Shown here piece after piece: positions 40,437-49,357 of a stretch of 64,000 nt of DNA (positions are counted from its first letter, which is position 1; the number at the start of each line of letters is the position of its first letter). The stretch lies in contig CAVOZW010000001.1 of assembly GCA_963701385.1 (NCBI GenBank), forward strand, positions 186,001-250,000, written 5' to 3'. The stretch is from B30-G6 sp963701385 (GTDB lineage Bacteria > Desulfobacterota > Desulfobacteria > Desulfobacterales > B30-G6). The position numbers and the translations under genes were made by a program. Below the pieces are notes generated by a model, which saw only the letters and a program-made list of their open reading frames with translations, did no database searches and had not been told where the DNA came from.

Positions 40437-43171
40437 TTCATCATTTTGCGTAACACAAACGGCAGTATACCGCCATTTTCAAAATAGGCCACATCCACGG
40501 CCGTGTCGAGTCTCGATGTCACATCAAACGCTGTTTCCTTTCCGTCTCTGCCGATGGCCGTCACGTGTAATTGCTTTCTGGGCACCATGTTCTCGACACC
40601 TTTTATGGAAAACATCTCTGTGCCGTCCAGACCCAGGCGTTCCCAGGTATCATCCCCATTGAACACCAGCGGGAGCACCCCCATACCCACCAGGTTACTC
40701 CTGTGAATCCGCTCGAAAGACTTCGCCACAACGGCTTTCACGTTTAACAGGCTGGTGCCCTTTGCCGCCCAATCCCGGGATGACCCGGTCCCATATTCTT
40801 TACCCGCCAGAACCACCAGGGGTTTACCCGCGTCGATGGATTTCATGGCAGCATCGTAAACGAACATTTCTATCTTTTCCGGAAATGCCAGCGTGTAGCT
40901 CCCTTCTTTGGGCGACACCAGGTGATTTTTGATTCGAATATTTCCAAAGGTCCCGCGCATCATAACTTCGTGGTTTCCTCGCCTGGAACCGTAGGAATTG
41001 AAGGTCTTGGGTGCTACGTTTTTTTCAATTAAATATTGTCCGGCTGGATAAGATTCCGGTATCGCACCTGCCGGAGAGATATGATCCGTTGTGACGGAAT
41101 CCCCCAGCACCATTAGCACATCTGCTCCCTCGACATCCTTTGGCTTGATTATTTCCAACTGAAACCTTTCAAAATAGGGCGGTTTTCGAATATAGGTCGA
41201 ATCCGCGTCCCATTGAAACGTGGTGCTGGTCGCCACCGCCAGCTGTCTCCAGAATTCATCGCCTTGAAATATTTTGCTGTATTGATCCGCATAAAATGCT
41301 TGCCGAATGTGCTTTGTCACCAGATCCCGGATCTCTTCATCAGATGGCCAGATGTCTTGCATATAAACAGGTGCCTGGTTTTCATCAAACGCGATGGGTT
41401 CCCTGGTCACATCGATGTCCATCCTACCGGCAATGGCAAAGAGAATCACCAGCATCGGGGATGCCAGAAAATTGGCCCTGATTTTCTGATGGATTCTGGC
41501 TTCGAAGTTTCGGTTTCCGGAAAGCACCGCCGCCACGGTAAGCTGGTGATCTGTTATTGCCTTTTCAATCTTCGGATCGAGCGGTCCGCTGTTGCCGATA
41601 CAGGTCGTACAACCGAAAGCGACCAGATGAAAGCCGAGTGCTTCCAGATACGGCATCAAGCCGGCATCGTTCAGATAGTCCATAACGACCCTGGACCCCG
41701 GTGCCAGTGACGTTTTGACATAAGGGGGCACCCGAATACCCCTTTCAACGGCGTTTTTGGCCAAAAGCCCTGCCCCCAGCATGACAAACGGATTGGACGT
41801 ATTCGTACAGGAAGTAATGGCCGCAATCACCACGCTGCCGTTACAGATGTCATCGGCAGCACTTTGCGCTGTACTCTGCAGCTCCGGGGTGCTGCCGGTG
41901 GCGCTTGTTTGGCGGCTATTCAGGCAGCCGTTGTCGGCCATCTTGATTTTTTCGGCACCAATCCCCGGTCCACCCGAATTGTCCGGGTCGAGGGTTTGGC
42001 TGAATTTCTCTTTGAGTTCCGTGAGAACAATTCTGTCCTGAGGCCGTGATGGCCCGGCGACCGCTGGCGCCACTTCAGAGATGTCGTAGGTGATGGTTTT
42101 AGAATATTCGGGATCGTGTGTCCCGTCATAAAAAAGTCCACTCTCCCGGGTGTAAGACGCGACGATGTCCGCACGATCCTCCCGATTCGTAATCTTGAGA
42201 TAGTCGATGGTCTTTTCATCCACCGGGAAAAAGCCCATGGTCGCACCATACTCGGGCGACATATTGGCAATGGTCGCCCGATCCGTCAGTGTCAGCTGTT
42301 TCATTCCAGGACCATGAAACTCGACGAATTTCTCGACCACATTTTCCCCCCGCAGCAATTCAGTAATCCGAAGCACCAGATCCGTAGCCGTCACACCCGG
42401 CTTCATGGCCCCGATCAATCGGACACCGATGACTTCCGGTATGGACATATAATAAGGCTGGCCCAACATCACCGCCTCAGCCTCAATACCGCCAACACCC
42501 CAGCCCATGACACCGAGACCGTTGATCATGGTGGTATGGGAATCGGTTCCAACCAAGGTGTCCGGAAAGGCAATCGTTCCGGATCCACTTTCTTCAGTAA
42601 TGACGACCCTACCCAGATATTCCAGATTGACCTGATGACAGATGCCTGAATTGGGTGGCACAACGCTGAAATGGTCGAAGCTTTTCTGAGCCCACTTTAA
42701 GAGCTCGTATCGCTCCTTGTTTCTCTCGTATTCCTTGGCCACATTTTGTTTCAGGGCGTCAGGTGTCCCGAAGCTGTCGACCTGTATGGAGTGATCCACG
42801 ATGAGCTCTACCGGAACCAGCGGATTGATGATGTTGGGATCGCCTCCCATGTCTTTGACGGCATCTCGCATGACTGCCAGATCCACCACAGCCGGCACAC
42901 CGGTAAAATCCTGCATCAAAACCCTGGCCGGATGATAGGGTATTTCCGGGGGCTCGTCATAATGCTTTTGCCATCGGGCAATGGCCAGAAGGTCGTCCGT
43001 TGTTACTATGGTATTATCCAGTTTTCGCAACAGATTTTCCACCAGCACCTTGATGGAAAAGGGCAGTCGGTGAATATCGGCAACACCCTTGGTTTCCAGC
43101 TGCTGTATATCGAACATCGAAAATGTGTTATGATTGGATTCAATCTGACGAACAAAATCTTGAGGATTCAT
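40430..43171 (-). CDS. acnA: Aconitate hydratase, AcnA/IRP type
   Basis: 913 residues, a full-length monomeric aconitase that interconverts citrate and isocitrate. [4Fe-4S] ligands are the Cys in AITSCTNTSNP and the pair in FGCTTCIGNSGPL. DSHTTMINGLGVMGWGVGGIEAE and the C-terminal swivel domain with GAKGTSL-like RDWAAKGTSLLNVKAV are present. A low-complexity, Ser/Thr-rich insert of about 30 residues (near 400-430, between GGPGIGAEKI and DDICNGSVV) replaces the usual short linker. The ATG at 43171 has GGGAGG eight bases upstream; the frame continues 45 codons further without similarity. It converges on ihfA. Confidence 0.95.
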   Translation of the reverse strand: MNPQDFVRQIESNHNTFSMFDIQQLETKGVADIHRLPFSIKVLVENLLRKLDNTIVTTDDLLAIARWQKHYDEPPEIPYHPARVLMQDFTGVPAVVDLAVMRDAVKDMGGDPNIINPLVPVELIVDHSIQVDSFGTPDALKQNVAKEYERNKERYELLKWAQKSFDHFSVVPPNSGICHQVNLEYLGRVVITEESGSGTIAFPDTLVGTDSHTTMINGLGVMGWGVGGIEAEAVMLGQPYYMSIPEVIGVRLIGAMKPGVTATDLVLRITELLRGENVVEKFVEFHGPGMKQLTLTDRATIANMSPEYGATMGFFPVDEKTIDYLKITNREDRADIVASYTRESGLFYDGTHDPEYSKTITYDISEVAPAVAGPSRPQDRIVLTELKEKFSQTLDPDNSGGPGIGAEKIKMADNGCLNSRQTSATGSTPELQSTAQSAADDICNGSVVIAAITSCTNTSNPFVMLGAGLLAKNAVERGIRVPPYVKTSLAPGSRVVMDYLNDAGLMPYLEALGFHLVAFGCTTCIGNSGPLDPKIEKAITDHQLTVAAVLSGNRNFEARIHQKIRANFLASPMLVILFAIAGRMDIDVTREPIAFDENQAPVYMQDIWPSDEEIRDLVTKHIRQAFYADQYSKIFQGDEFWRQLAVATSTTFQWDADSTYIRKPPYFERFQLEIIKPKDVEGADVLMVLGDSVTTDHISPAGAIPESYPAGQYLIEKNVAPKTFNSYGSRRGNHEVMMRGTFGNIRIKNHLVSPKEGSYTLAFPEKIEMFVYDAAMKSIDAGKPLVVLAGKEYGTGSSRDWAAKGTSLLNVKAVVAKSFERIHRSNLVGMGVLPLVFNGDDTWERLGLDGTEMFSIKGVENMVPRKQLHVTAIGRDGKETAFDVTSRLDTAVDVAYFENGGILPFVLRKMMKQ

Positions 43172-43187
43172 GCTGTTAGCCTCCCAA

Positions 43188-43230
43188 AATATTTCGTTGC
43201 ACGATCTATGAAATGCGACGCTGCCACCTC
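43188..43230. repeat. Dual-hairpin intergenic element, copy E (diverged)
   Basis: TTTCGTTGCACGA followed by GCGACGCTGCCACC. It keeps the layout of copies A and B with decayed stems and lies in the leader of acnA. Confidence 0.35.
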
Positions 43231-43341
43231 TATGGGCCAATTGCATACCAAAGTTGAGAAACCGATTTGGTATTTGATTATCATGGAATTTTGGGCTAAG
43301 CAACATGCTTTAACCCATGGGCTGTTTAGGCAGTGAATTTC

Positions 43342-43400
43342 CAAGCGCTTATGCACGTGGCCTCTTCACAGGCGTAACATTCAGGGTATGTTACGGAAAA
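43342..43400. repeat. GTAACATGC hairpin repeat, copy 2
   Basis: AAGCGCTTATGCACGTGGCC, then TCTTCACAGG, then CGTAACATTCAGGGTATGTT-ACGGAA. The hairpin arms have compensating differences from copy 1 (CGTAACAT/ATGTTACG kept). It lies 38 bases before the unknown membrane-protein gene. Confidence 0.7.
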
Positions 43401-43437
43401 CAGCCTGCACAAGCTTATCGCCAATAGTGTCTACCAT

Positions 43438-44325
43438 ATGCACTGGACCGAACCGAAAAACGTTTCCGAATGGATACAGCGACTCTTGTCTGCCAGAACG
43501 CTGATGGTGAGTATGCTGCTGCTCGTTTTTGTCATTTCAGAACTCCGTTTTGACTGGATGGAGCAGCGCCTGGGATCCTTCCTTGTCTCCACAAATGCCA
43601 CCCGTCCAGAATCGGGCGCTATCTGGGAAATAGGAAAGCAGACTCGCACAGCCCACCAGGCCATTGAAAAAATCGTCACCGACCGTCGGACCTCGTATCG
43701 GGAGGCGGAAAACGCCACAAGCTTTAAACAGATTGCGGCGACCATCCAGCCGGAGGAATGGCTTTTGGTACCGCCCGACCTGTTCCGCAAACTATACTTG
43801 GAGCTGCCTCCTGATGTGGCCTTAGAGATTATCCCGTCTTTTGAGCTTCTCGAACTGATCAATAACCGGGATTGGGAACGAACCTATTTTGAAAAAGATG
43901 GGGACGGTCTCAATATCTATATGCTCGACAAAGACAATCGCGTTCTTAAACGTCTGCCGATTTCGCCTGATCTTCTCTATATGATGGCCTATAGTGACGT
44001 GGCCGTTGGTGAAAGACTGGAAACATTTCCCATCTTTGAAGGCCGCATATATCCTGGCGATCTCTTTTTCCAAGTCCTGAAAGACTTGACACCGGAGGTC
44101 AGAGAAGGGGTGCTCCGTCGACCCGAGCACCTCCTCCGCGTACCCGGGAATATTGTAAGAATTGGCATTTCAGACGAGGCCATATCCGGATTTATACAGA
44201 TCGGATTTGAAATCGAGTCGGGTGCCCAGCAAATGCTGATACTGCTGCAGGGTCATGAGTGGGCGGTCTGGCGTCTGCATTCATTGCTGGAACAACGAGG
44301 CGCAGGCAAAAGCGATATGCGCTGA
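43438..44325 (+). CDS. Unknown protein with one N-terminal membrane helix
   Basis: 295 residues. A transmembrane helix lies at about 21-38 (ARTLMVSMLLLVFVISE); the rest is hydrophilic and should be periplasmic. The core is helical (SYREAENATSFKQIAATI) and then mixed (DGLNIYMLDKDNRVLKRL, PISPDLLYMMAYSDVAV). There are no Cys pairs or catalytic motifs I can name. It precedes a class A penicillin-binding protein on the same strand, with a hairpin-rich spacer between them, so a cell-wall role is possible by position only. The ribosome binding site before the ATG is poor. Confidence 0.65.
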   Translation: MHWTEPKNVSEWIQRLLSARTLMVSMLLLVFVISELRFDWMEQRLGSFLVSTNATRPESGAIWEIGKQTRTAHQAIEKIVTDRRTSYREAENATSFKQIAATIQPEEWLLVPPDLFRKLYLELPPDVALEIIPSFELLELINNRDWERTYFEKDGDGLNIYMLDKDNRVLKRLPISPDLLYMMAYSDVAVGERLETFPIFEGRIYPGDLFFQVLKDLTPEVREGVLRRPEHLLRVPGNIVRIGISDEAISGFIQIGFEIESGAQQMLILLQGHEWAVWRLHSLLEQRGAGKSDMR

Positions 44326-44349
44326 GACGTTTATCACTGGTGAATTTTC

Positions 44350-44408
44350 ACGCGCTTAGGCACGCGGGATCTTCACAACCGTAACATGCAGCGCGCAGGT
44401 TACGAAAC
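44350..44408. repeat. GTAACATGC hairpin repeat, copy 3
   Basis: ACGCGCTTAGGCACGCGGGA, then TCTTCACAAC, then CGTAACATGCAGCGCGCAGG and TTACGAAA. The second arm is diverged (GCGCAGGTTACG). Another palindrome (GAAATGGGAA/TTCCCATTTC) follows at about 44434-44457. Confidence 0.65.
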
Positions 44409-44555
44409 ACCGCCTCGGGCAGCTTTCGCGTGAAATGGGAACTTCCCATTTCGTGAATAAAAATCTTTGGCACCATTCACCCCCGTCCTAAAGGTCGGGG
44501 TCATCTGGTGCGGTTTTATAGAATAAAGACAGGCCAACCATTGCCGACAACACCG

Positions 44556-46547
44556 ATGACGCGCATATTCACATATCTAACCGGTTTCTACTACCTCGCA
44601 CTGACCCTTGTGGGGCTTGGGGCTTGTATTGCCGTGGCCCTATTTTTCTTTATTCTCCAAGATCTACCACGTGTTCCGGAGCCTCTGAGCCGGATCATTG
44701 AAACGCCGGCCACGGAAATCATGGCCGCAAGCGGTGAACGGATCCTGTTGCTGGGTGGAAAGGAATCCATTCCCTTGGACCGGGTCTCGCCCTATTTTGT
44801 GAGGGCAGTCGTTGCAACGGAAGATCATCGCTTCTGGGAGCATCACGGCGTCGACAAGCTTCGGACATTGAAGGCATTGTGGATAACCCTGTTCGAACCC
44901 GGAAAGATTCAGGGGGCTTCAACCATCACCCAGCAACTGGCCAAAAACCTGTTCTTCAGCTTCAAGCGTTCTTTCAAGCGAAAGTTTCATGAGTTGTTGG
45001 TTGCAGTGCAAATCGAATCCCGTTACAACAAAAATGACATCCTTCAGGCCTATATGAATCAAATCCCCTTCGGGGTGGGGGCCCATGGGATCGAAAACGC
45101 AGCCCAAACATTTTTCGGAAAGAGCGCATCGGATTTGAATCTTGCCGAAGCCGCCCTCCTGGCCGGTCTTCCCAAATCACCTACACGATACAATCCCTAT
45201 CTTCATTTTGATCGCGCCAAGATGCGGCAGCAGATCGTTTTGAAAAGGATGGTCGCCGTGGGTGCCATTTCCGTTCTAGAAGCCGAGAATGCGTATCAGC
45301 GTTCTTTGTCACTTCAGCAGCTCAGTGCCGGAGCCCGCACGGGAAGTTACTTTCTGGATGCCGTGATTCAGCAGCTCGAAGAAACCTATGGGCCCGAAAT
45401 CGTCTATCACGGGGGCTTAAAAATCACGACCACCCTCGACCCGCAAATGCAACGTTGGGCCGTGGACTCCGTCAAGGACGGTTTGGAAAACCTTGACAAA
45501 ATCATGGGGCTGAACAAGGTTCGAACCGACAACAATGGCAACCAGATAGAGCGTGCCCAGGGTGCTTTGGTTGCAGTTGAAACCAATACCGGTGCGGTAA
45601 AGGCCATGGTCGGTGGCAGGGATTATGCTGCATCCGAATACAACAGGGCCATACAAAACCACCGTCTGCCGGGGTCAGGGTTCAAACCCTTTCTCTATTA
45701 CGCCGCCTTTGATACCTTGAACCTGCATCCGGGAACGGTTTTTGAGGATCAACCCCTTCGTATCGCCATACCCGGCACCGAAGACTGGCAACCACAAAAT
45801 TTTTCCATGGCATTCGAAGGCCCCATGATCCTGAAGCAGGCTTTCATCCATTCCGTCAATACCATCGCAGCCCAACTGGTCGAACGCACGGGACCAGAAG
45901 CCGTGATCTCGGCAGCAAAAAAATTCGGTATCACCAGCCCTCTGGCGCCTGTATATTCAATTGCCCTCGGCACATCTGGCGTCAGCCCTCTGGAAATGGC
46001 ATCGTCGTTTGCCACATTCGCCACCAATGGTGTCCGCCACGAACCCTTTTTTATCAGGCGTGTCGAAGATGCGCTGGGCAGAATTCTGGAGGAACACATC
46101 GTCAGCGGCGAGAGGCATCTCGACCCGGCACGCGTGTATCAGGTCGTCGACATGATGCAGGGGGTGGTCGACGAGGGAACGGCCAGCATGGTGAGACAGA
46201 TGGGTTTCAAACTGCCGGCAGCGGGAAAAACCGGCACCACCAACCAATTCAAAGACGCCTGGTTTACAGGGTTCACACCCACGCTTTGCGCCTCCGTCTG
46301 GGTCGGCTTCGACAAGCAAAGGGGGTTGCGGGATGCCCGTCGCGTGGGCATCACCGGCAGCCGCGGCGCCTCTCCCATTTGGGTGGACTTCATGATCAAA
46401 GCCACGGCTGGAGAGCCATCCAGGGCCTTTAAGATGCCACCCAATATTCGCCTTGAGAGCGTCGATGCCACAAGCGGCAAAAAAGCCTCTTTTTTCACGG
46501 ATGCGCCTTCAGTGGTGGTGCTGAAGGATGGTCAGGAATTAAGATAA
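44556..46547 (+). CDS. Class A penicillin-binding protein (PBP1A-type)
   Basis: About 663 residues: a cytoplasmic tail, one membrane helix (about 10-34), a glycosyltransferase GT51 domain and a transpeptidase domain. GT51 has E89 in ATEDHRFWEHHGVD and QGASTITQQLAKN. The transpeptidase shows S374-G-F-K (SxxK), SVN in FIHSVNTIAAQL, and KTGTTNQFKDAWFTGF. It polymerises and cross-links peptidoglycan outside the inner membrane. It is shorter than E. coli PBP1a (850), lacking the OB insert. The ATG at 44556 is chosen; an in-frame GTG at 44508, after a GGGG-rich hairpin foot, would add 16 residues. A SPOR-domain protein follows. Confidence 0.92.
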   Translation: MTRIFTYLTGFYYLALTLVGLGACIAVALFFFILQDLPRVPEPLSRIIETPATEIMAASGERILLLGGKESIPLDRVSPYFVRAVVATEDHRFWEHHGVDKLRTLKALWITLFEPGKIQGASTITQQLAKNLFFSFKRSFKRKFHELLVAVQIESRYNKNDILQAYMNQIPFGVGAHGIENAAQTFFGKSASDLNLAEAALLAGLPKSPTRYNPYLHFDRAKMRQQIVLKRMVAVGAISVLEAENAYQRSLSLQQLSAGARTGSYFLDAVIQQLEETYGPEIVYHGGLKITTTLDPQMQRWAVDSVKDGLENLDKIMGLNKVRTDNNGNQIERAQGALVAVETNTGAVKAMVGGRDYAASEYNRAIQNHRLPGSGFKPFLYYAAFDTLNLHPGTVFEDQPLRIAIPGTEDWQPQNFSMAFEGPMILKQAFIHSVNTIAAQLVERTGPEAVISAAKKFGITSPLAPVYSIALGTSGVSPLEMASSFATFATNGVRHEPFFIRRVEDALGRILEEHIVSGERHLDPARVYQVVDMMQGVVDEGTASMVRQMGFKLPAAGKTGTTNQFKDAWFTGFTPTLCASVWVGFDKQRGLRDARRVGITGSRGASPIWVDFMIKATAGEPSRAFKMPPNIRLESVDATSGKKASFFTDAPSVVVLKDGQELR

Positions 46548-46566
46548 TTATGGTAATACAGATATC

Positions 46567-48021
46567 ATGATCCATGCACTGAGACATATGTCTATTCGAC
46601 TATGGCTGACGCTTCTGATTGGAAGCCTCGTAAGCCTGGCCGTTTTACCGGCGATTCAGACGCCCCTGGGGCTCGAATGGTCGTTGGCTCTGGCAAGCCC
46701 CGTTTTTGTTGCGGCGTTCTATGCCATCGGCTGGCTGTTCAACAGCTTTGGGCTGAATCTGGTTCAGCGTCATATCAAGGAAGCCTCCGTCTGGGAGAGG
46801 GCCGGGAAATCACGCCAGGCTGAAAAGCTGTTACGCAAAGCTGTTGCCGTATTTGACAGTTTCCTCATATCGCCGGTCAATAGAGAAAGGCGCGCTCGCG
46901 AGCTGACCGGGCACATGGCCCGTTTCTACCTGACCCAAACGAAGATCAGCCCTGAAGCCGAGGACACCATCCTGGTCTACCTGAAAATGTGCCCTGAAGA
47001 CCAGGCGGTGGCCGAAGCGTGGCTTCAACGTCTCGAAAGCAGGAACCGGGATTCAAAAGAGTATGATGAACTGCTGTCCTCCCTCGCAAATGCCCAGACT
47101 GACAACCCCACCATTCAGACATTAATTATTCGGCGCTATCTTTCAGTGGGGAGAACCGACTTTCAAGCATTGCAGGCATACCGTCGCTTCCTCGAAAACA
47201 GCACTGCTCAGGATGAGCACATTATCATCAACATGGCTGAATTATTTTTCAAAAAAAGACGTATGGAACCTTGGGCCATGCAAGCTTATTTGACGGCGTA
47301 TAAGCTGAACAAAAAAAGCCGCCACCTCCTGCAGGGCATTGCTGCCTGTTTGGACGGTACGCGGTCGGACACTAGCCGTTCAGCTTCTTTCGATGAAGCC
47401 AGGGCATTGCTTTCGAATATCGACGAAAAATCGCTCATGAAAATGATTGCGGACTTCAAGCTCACCGCCACCCCATCGAAAAAACCAACGACTTCCCCGC
47501 AACCCAGTATTGTGAAAAGAGCAAGCTCTGTTACACGGTGGGCAACCCGGATATTGACAAGCGGCCTCGAATCGGCAATGAAAGCATCCTTTGGATGGAT
47601 CACGGCGGCCTATCGACGCATTCGGGGTCACCATATGTTAAAACCTATCCTCATGTGGACAGTCACCGGCCTGGCCATTGGCGGTCTTGGGATACTGGCT
47701 ATCAATACGGCAACCTACCTGATGCTGACCCGTCCGGAACCCAAGGCGATCGAAACACCCCAGGCTCAGGTAGCCACCGACCCGTATACCCTGCAGGTTG
47801 CCGCCTATCTCAATTCCGAACATGCCGAAAAATATGTCACACAATTGAAAAGCCAGGGTCTGGACGCCTATTGGACAGAAGCCCAGGGGGCCAAGAGCAA
47901 TTGGTATCAGGTCAGACTGTCCCATTTTGCCGACAAAGCCTCTGCTCGAACCTATGGCGATACCTTGAAAGCCAAGGGCATCATCGACGATTTTTATGTG
48001 GCCAATTATCGTCGACCCTAA
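46567..48021 (+). CDS. Membrane protein with helical repeats and a C-terminal SPOR domain
   Basis: 484 residues. Two N-terminal membrane helices (about 13-31 and 38-58) are followed by a long helical region with TPR-like spacing (about 70-310). A third helix lies near 357-380 (MWTVTGLAIGGLGILAINTA). A SPOR domain closes the protein (about 400-482: DPYTLQVAAYLNSEHAEKY, then WYQVRLSHFADKASARTYGD). SPOR domains bind denuded peptidoglycan glycans at division sites, and topology places this one in the periplasm. It begins 19 bases after the PBP gene, so a joint role in septal wall synthesis is likely (inference). Confidence 0.82.
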   Translation: MIHALRHMSIRLWLTLLIGSLVSLAVLPAIQTPLGLEWSLALASPVFVAAFYAIGWLFNSFGLNLVQRHIKEASVWERAGKSRQAEKLLRKAVAVFDSFLISPVNRERRARELTGHMARFYLTQTKISPEAEDTILVYLKMCPEDQAVAEAWLQRLESRNRDSKEYDELLSSLANAQTDNPTIQTLIIRRYLSVGRTDFQALQAYRRFLENSTAQDEHIIINMAELFFKKRRMEPWAMQAYLTAYKLNKKSRHLLQGIAACLDGTRSDTSRSASFDEARALLSNIDEKSLMKMIADFKLTATPSKKPTTSPQPSIVKRASSVTRWATRILTSGLESAMKASFGWITAAYRRIRGHHMLKPILMWTVTGLAIGGLGILAINTATYLMLTRPEPKAIETPQAQVATDPYTLQVAAYLNSEHAEKYVTQLKSQGLDAYWTEAQGAKSNWYQVRLSHFADKASARTYGDTLKAKGIIDDFYVANYRRP

Positions 48022-48441
48022 TACCGGCCGTCATCGACCACCGCTATCGCGGGTGCTAACTAGGTAATTTTTTTCCTACTATCGTGCGGCTGTATCATGG
48101 CTTGCGCAGTCTCATCATTTATTTCGCGGTTTTGGAAGAGCATGTTCTCCTTGGCGTGTCCTCGGTGGCCGCCGACAAGAGCTTCGCCGGCATCACGGGC
48201 GATAGCAAAAACGTTTCCGTCGGGCAACGCGTGGAAATCGTGCAGGCCCCCTAGCCCGGAAATTTCATGAAATGTTCGGGCTAGGAACATGGGGGCTCCC
48301 CATATCCCTGTGTGTGTTGATAACATATTAGCAGCGATTTTTTTTGGGACTTGATTTTTTTCCGCCCCGCCTGTATATGCCCCAGTTCAATACTTTTTTT
48401 CATGCAATTTCCGGTTCAGGGGATTTTATCAGGGGCTGTTT
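48022..48441. other. Gene-free spacer with a palindrome
   Basis: 420 bases. The main feature is the CTAGCCCG palindrome at 48251-48284. Short open frames exist on both strands (48084-48254 plus; 48060-48326 minus) but neither has a ribosome binding site or recognisable content, and they overlap each other. Confidence 0.45.
48251..48284. repeat. Palindrome repeat, family 2 copy 2
   Basis: Arms CTAGCCCGGAAATTTCA and TGAAATGTTCGGGCTAG pair at 15 of 17 positions with no loop. A degenerate relative lies at 39586-39640. Confidence 0.7.
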
Positions 48442-49149
48442 ATGCAAAAAACAATTTACGGGTTGCTGGTCACGCTCATTGTCCTTTGCGGAAGCACGTT
48501 TGGTTACCAGGCAGCTTCTGTTGGAGAGCCCAACCCATCGCAACCCTATTTGATGTTCGACCTGGTCTACAACCTGGATGTCTACCAGCGACCCGTTTTT
48601 TTTCTGCCCAAATCGCATCCCACGTTCGTTATCTGGCTAGAAGAAAGCATCACCGGTTACCGCGAATCGATATTCGTCACCCAAAAAGCCGGGAAAAACC
48701 AATGGCATTTCGCAGACAGACGCCCCGAAGCAATCCCGGTCTGGTCTGGTGTAAACAAGATCGAAAAGCGGCAGCGCATCTTTGACATCGACGCCGTGTC
48801 CGGTGCAACACCCAAGGACCACAGCGCCCGAATATGCTGGCAAATTCCGGATTCCCTGCAAGATAAAAAAGTGGACATTTATATCGAGGCAAACAACTCC
48901 TTTGATTTCAACGAGTACTACAACAATAAAAAAGGAAAACCAGGATACAGCGGCGCCAATGGACAACCCTCTATTGTCTGGAAGGCATCGATCAATTTTT
49001 CGCACCAAGCCCCCCTGAACGTCTCGCCTCAAATTATTGGGCACGGTCACCTTTTTGGAGACGATCATCGCCTGTATGAAGATACCTCTAACATTACCAC
49101 GGCCGCCGATACATTCCAGGAAATCAGCATCAGTTATTACAAGCCCTGA
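48442..49149 (+). CDS. Exported protein, DUF2271-like
   Basis: 235 residues with an N-terminal signal (MQKTIYGLLVTLIVLCGST, mature part probably from about residue 25). The rest looks like a soluble beta-rich periplasmic protein. PTFVIWLEESITGY and DIDAVSGATPKDH resemble the layout of DUF2271-type proteins that often neighbour flavin or thioredoxin redox proteins, but that assignment is tentative. VDIYIEANNSFDFNEYYN follows. There is no redox Cys pair. It precedes the birA promoter and has no obvious partner. Confidence 0.55.
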   Translation: MQKTIYGLLVTLIVLCGSTFGYQAASVGEPNPSQPYLMFDLVYNLDVYQRPVFFLPKSHPTFVIWLEESITGYRESIFVTQKAGKNQWHFADRRPEAIPVWSGVNKIEKRQRIFDIDAVSGATPKDHSARICWQIPDSLQDKKVDIYIEANNSFDFNEYYNNKKGKPGYSGANGQPSIVWKASINFSHQAPLNVSPQIIGHGHLFGDDHRLYEDTSNITTAADTFQEISISYYKP

Positions 49150-49178
49150 AAAAAAGCGTTGTCGGCTTTTATTTGTAT

Positions 49179-49207
49179 TTGACACGCGTTCCTCTTTTCG
49201 TTAACCT
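49179..49207 (+). promoter_or_regulatory. Promoter of the birA-bioYMN operon
   Basis: TTGACA (49179-49184), a 17-base spacer and TAACCT (49202-49207). A perfect -35 and a partial -10 fit a repressible promoter. The likely BirA operator overlaps the -10. Transcription would start near 49214, giving a leader of about 145 bases before birA. Confidence 0.55.
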
Positions 49208-49230
49208 TTGCCGTAAATAGGGGTAACCAA
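49197..49230. promoter_or_regulatory. Putative BirA operator
   Basis: Half-sites TTCGTTAACC (49197-49206) and GGGTAACCAA (49221-49230) are inverted, match at 8 of 10 positions, and are separated by 14 bases. This is the spacing and general shape of the bacterial BirA box (TTGTNAACC-N14/15-GGTTNACAA). It overlaps the promoter -10 and lies upstream of birA-bioY-bioM-bioN. Binding is not proven. Confidence 0.55.
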
Positions 49231-49333
49231 AAACGAACCATCGGTCTGCCTTGAGTATGATGCTTGAAGGCCTTACCTTATTTGCCCATGCATCAGCTGA
49301 AAAAGCTGCTCAAGGGCGGCAACGCCGCGTTCC

Positions 49334-49356
49334 ATAAAATCGTCACACGATTTTAT
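49334..49356. promoter_or_regulatory. Perfect hairpin one base before the birA start codon
   Basis: ATAAAATCGT (49334-49343), loop CAC, ACGATTTTAT (49347-49356); one T then the ATG at 49358. It fills the space where a Shine-Dalgarno sequence should lie and shares the AAAATCG/CGATTTT arms of the dual-hairpin repeats. Confidence 0.6.
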
Positions 49357-49357
49357 T

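Noticed and set aside
48060..48326. Two overlapping short frames, one on each strand
   Set aside because: Neither has a ribosome site or recognised domain, and the minus-strand one runs through a palindromic repeat.
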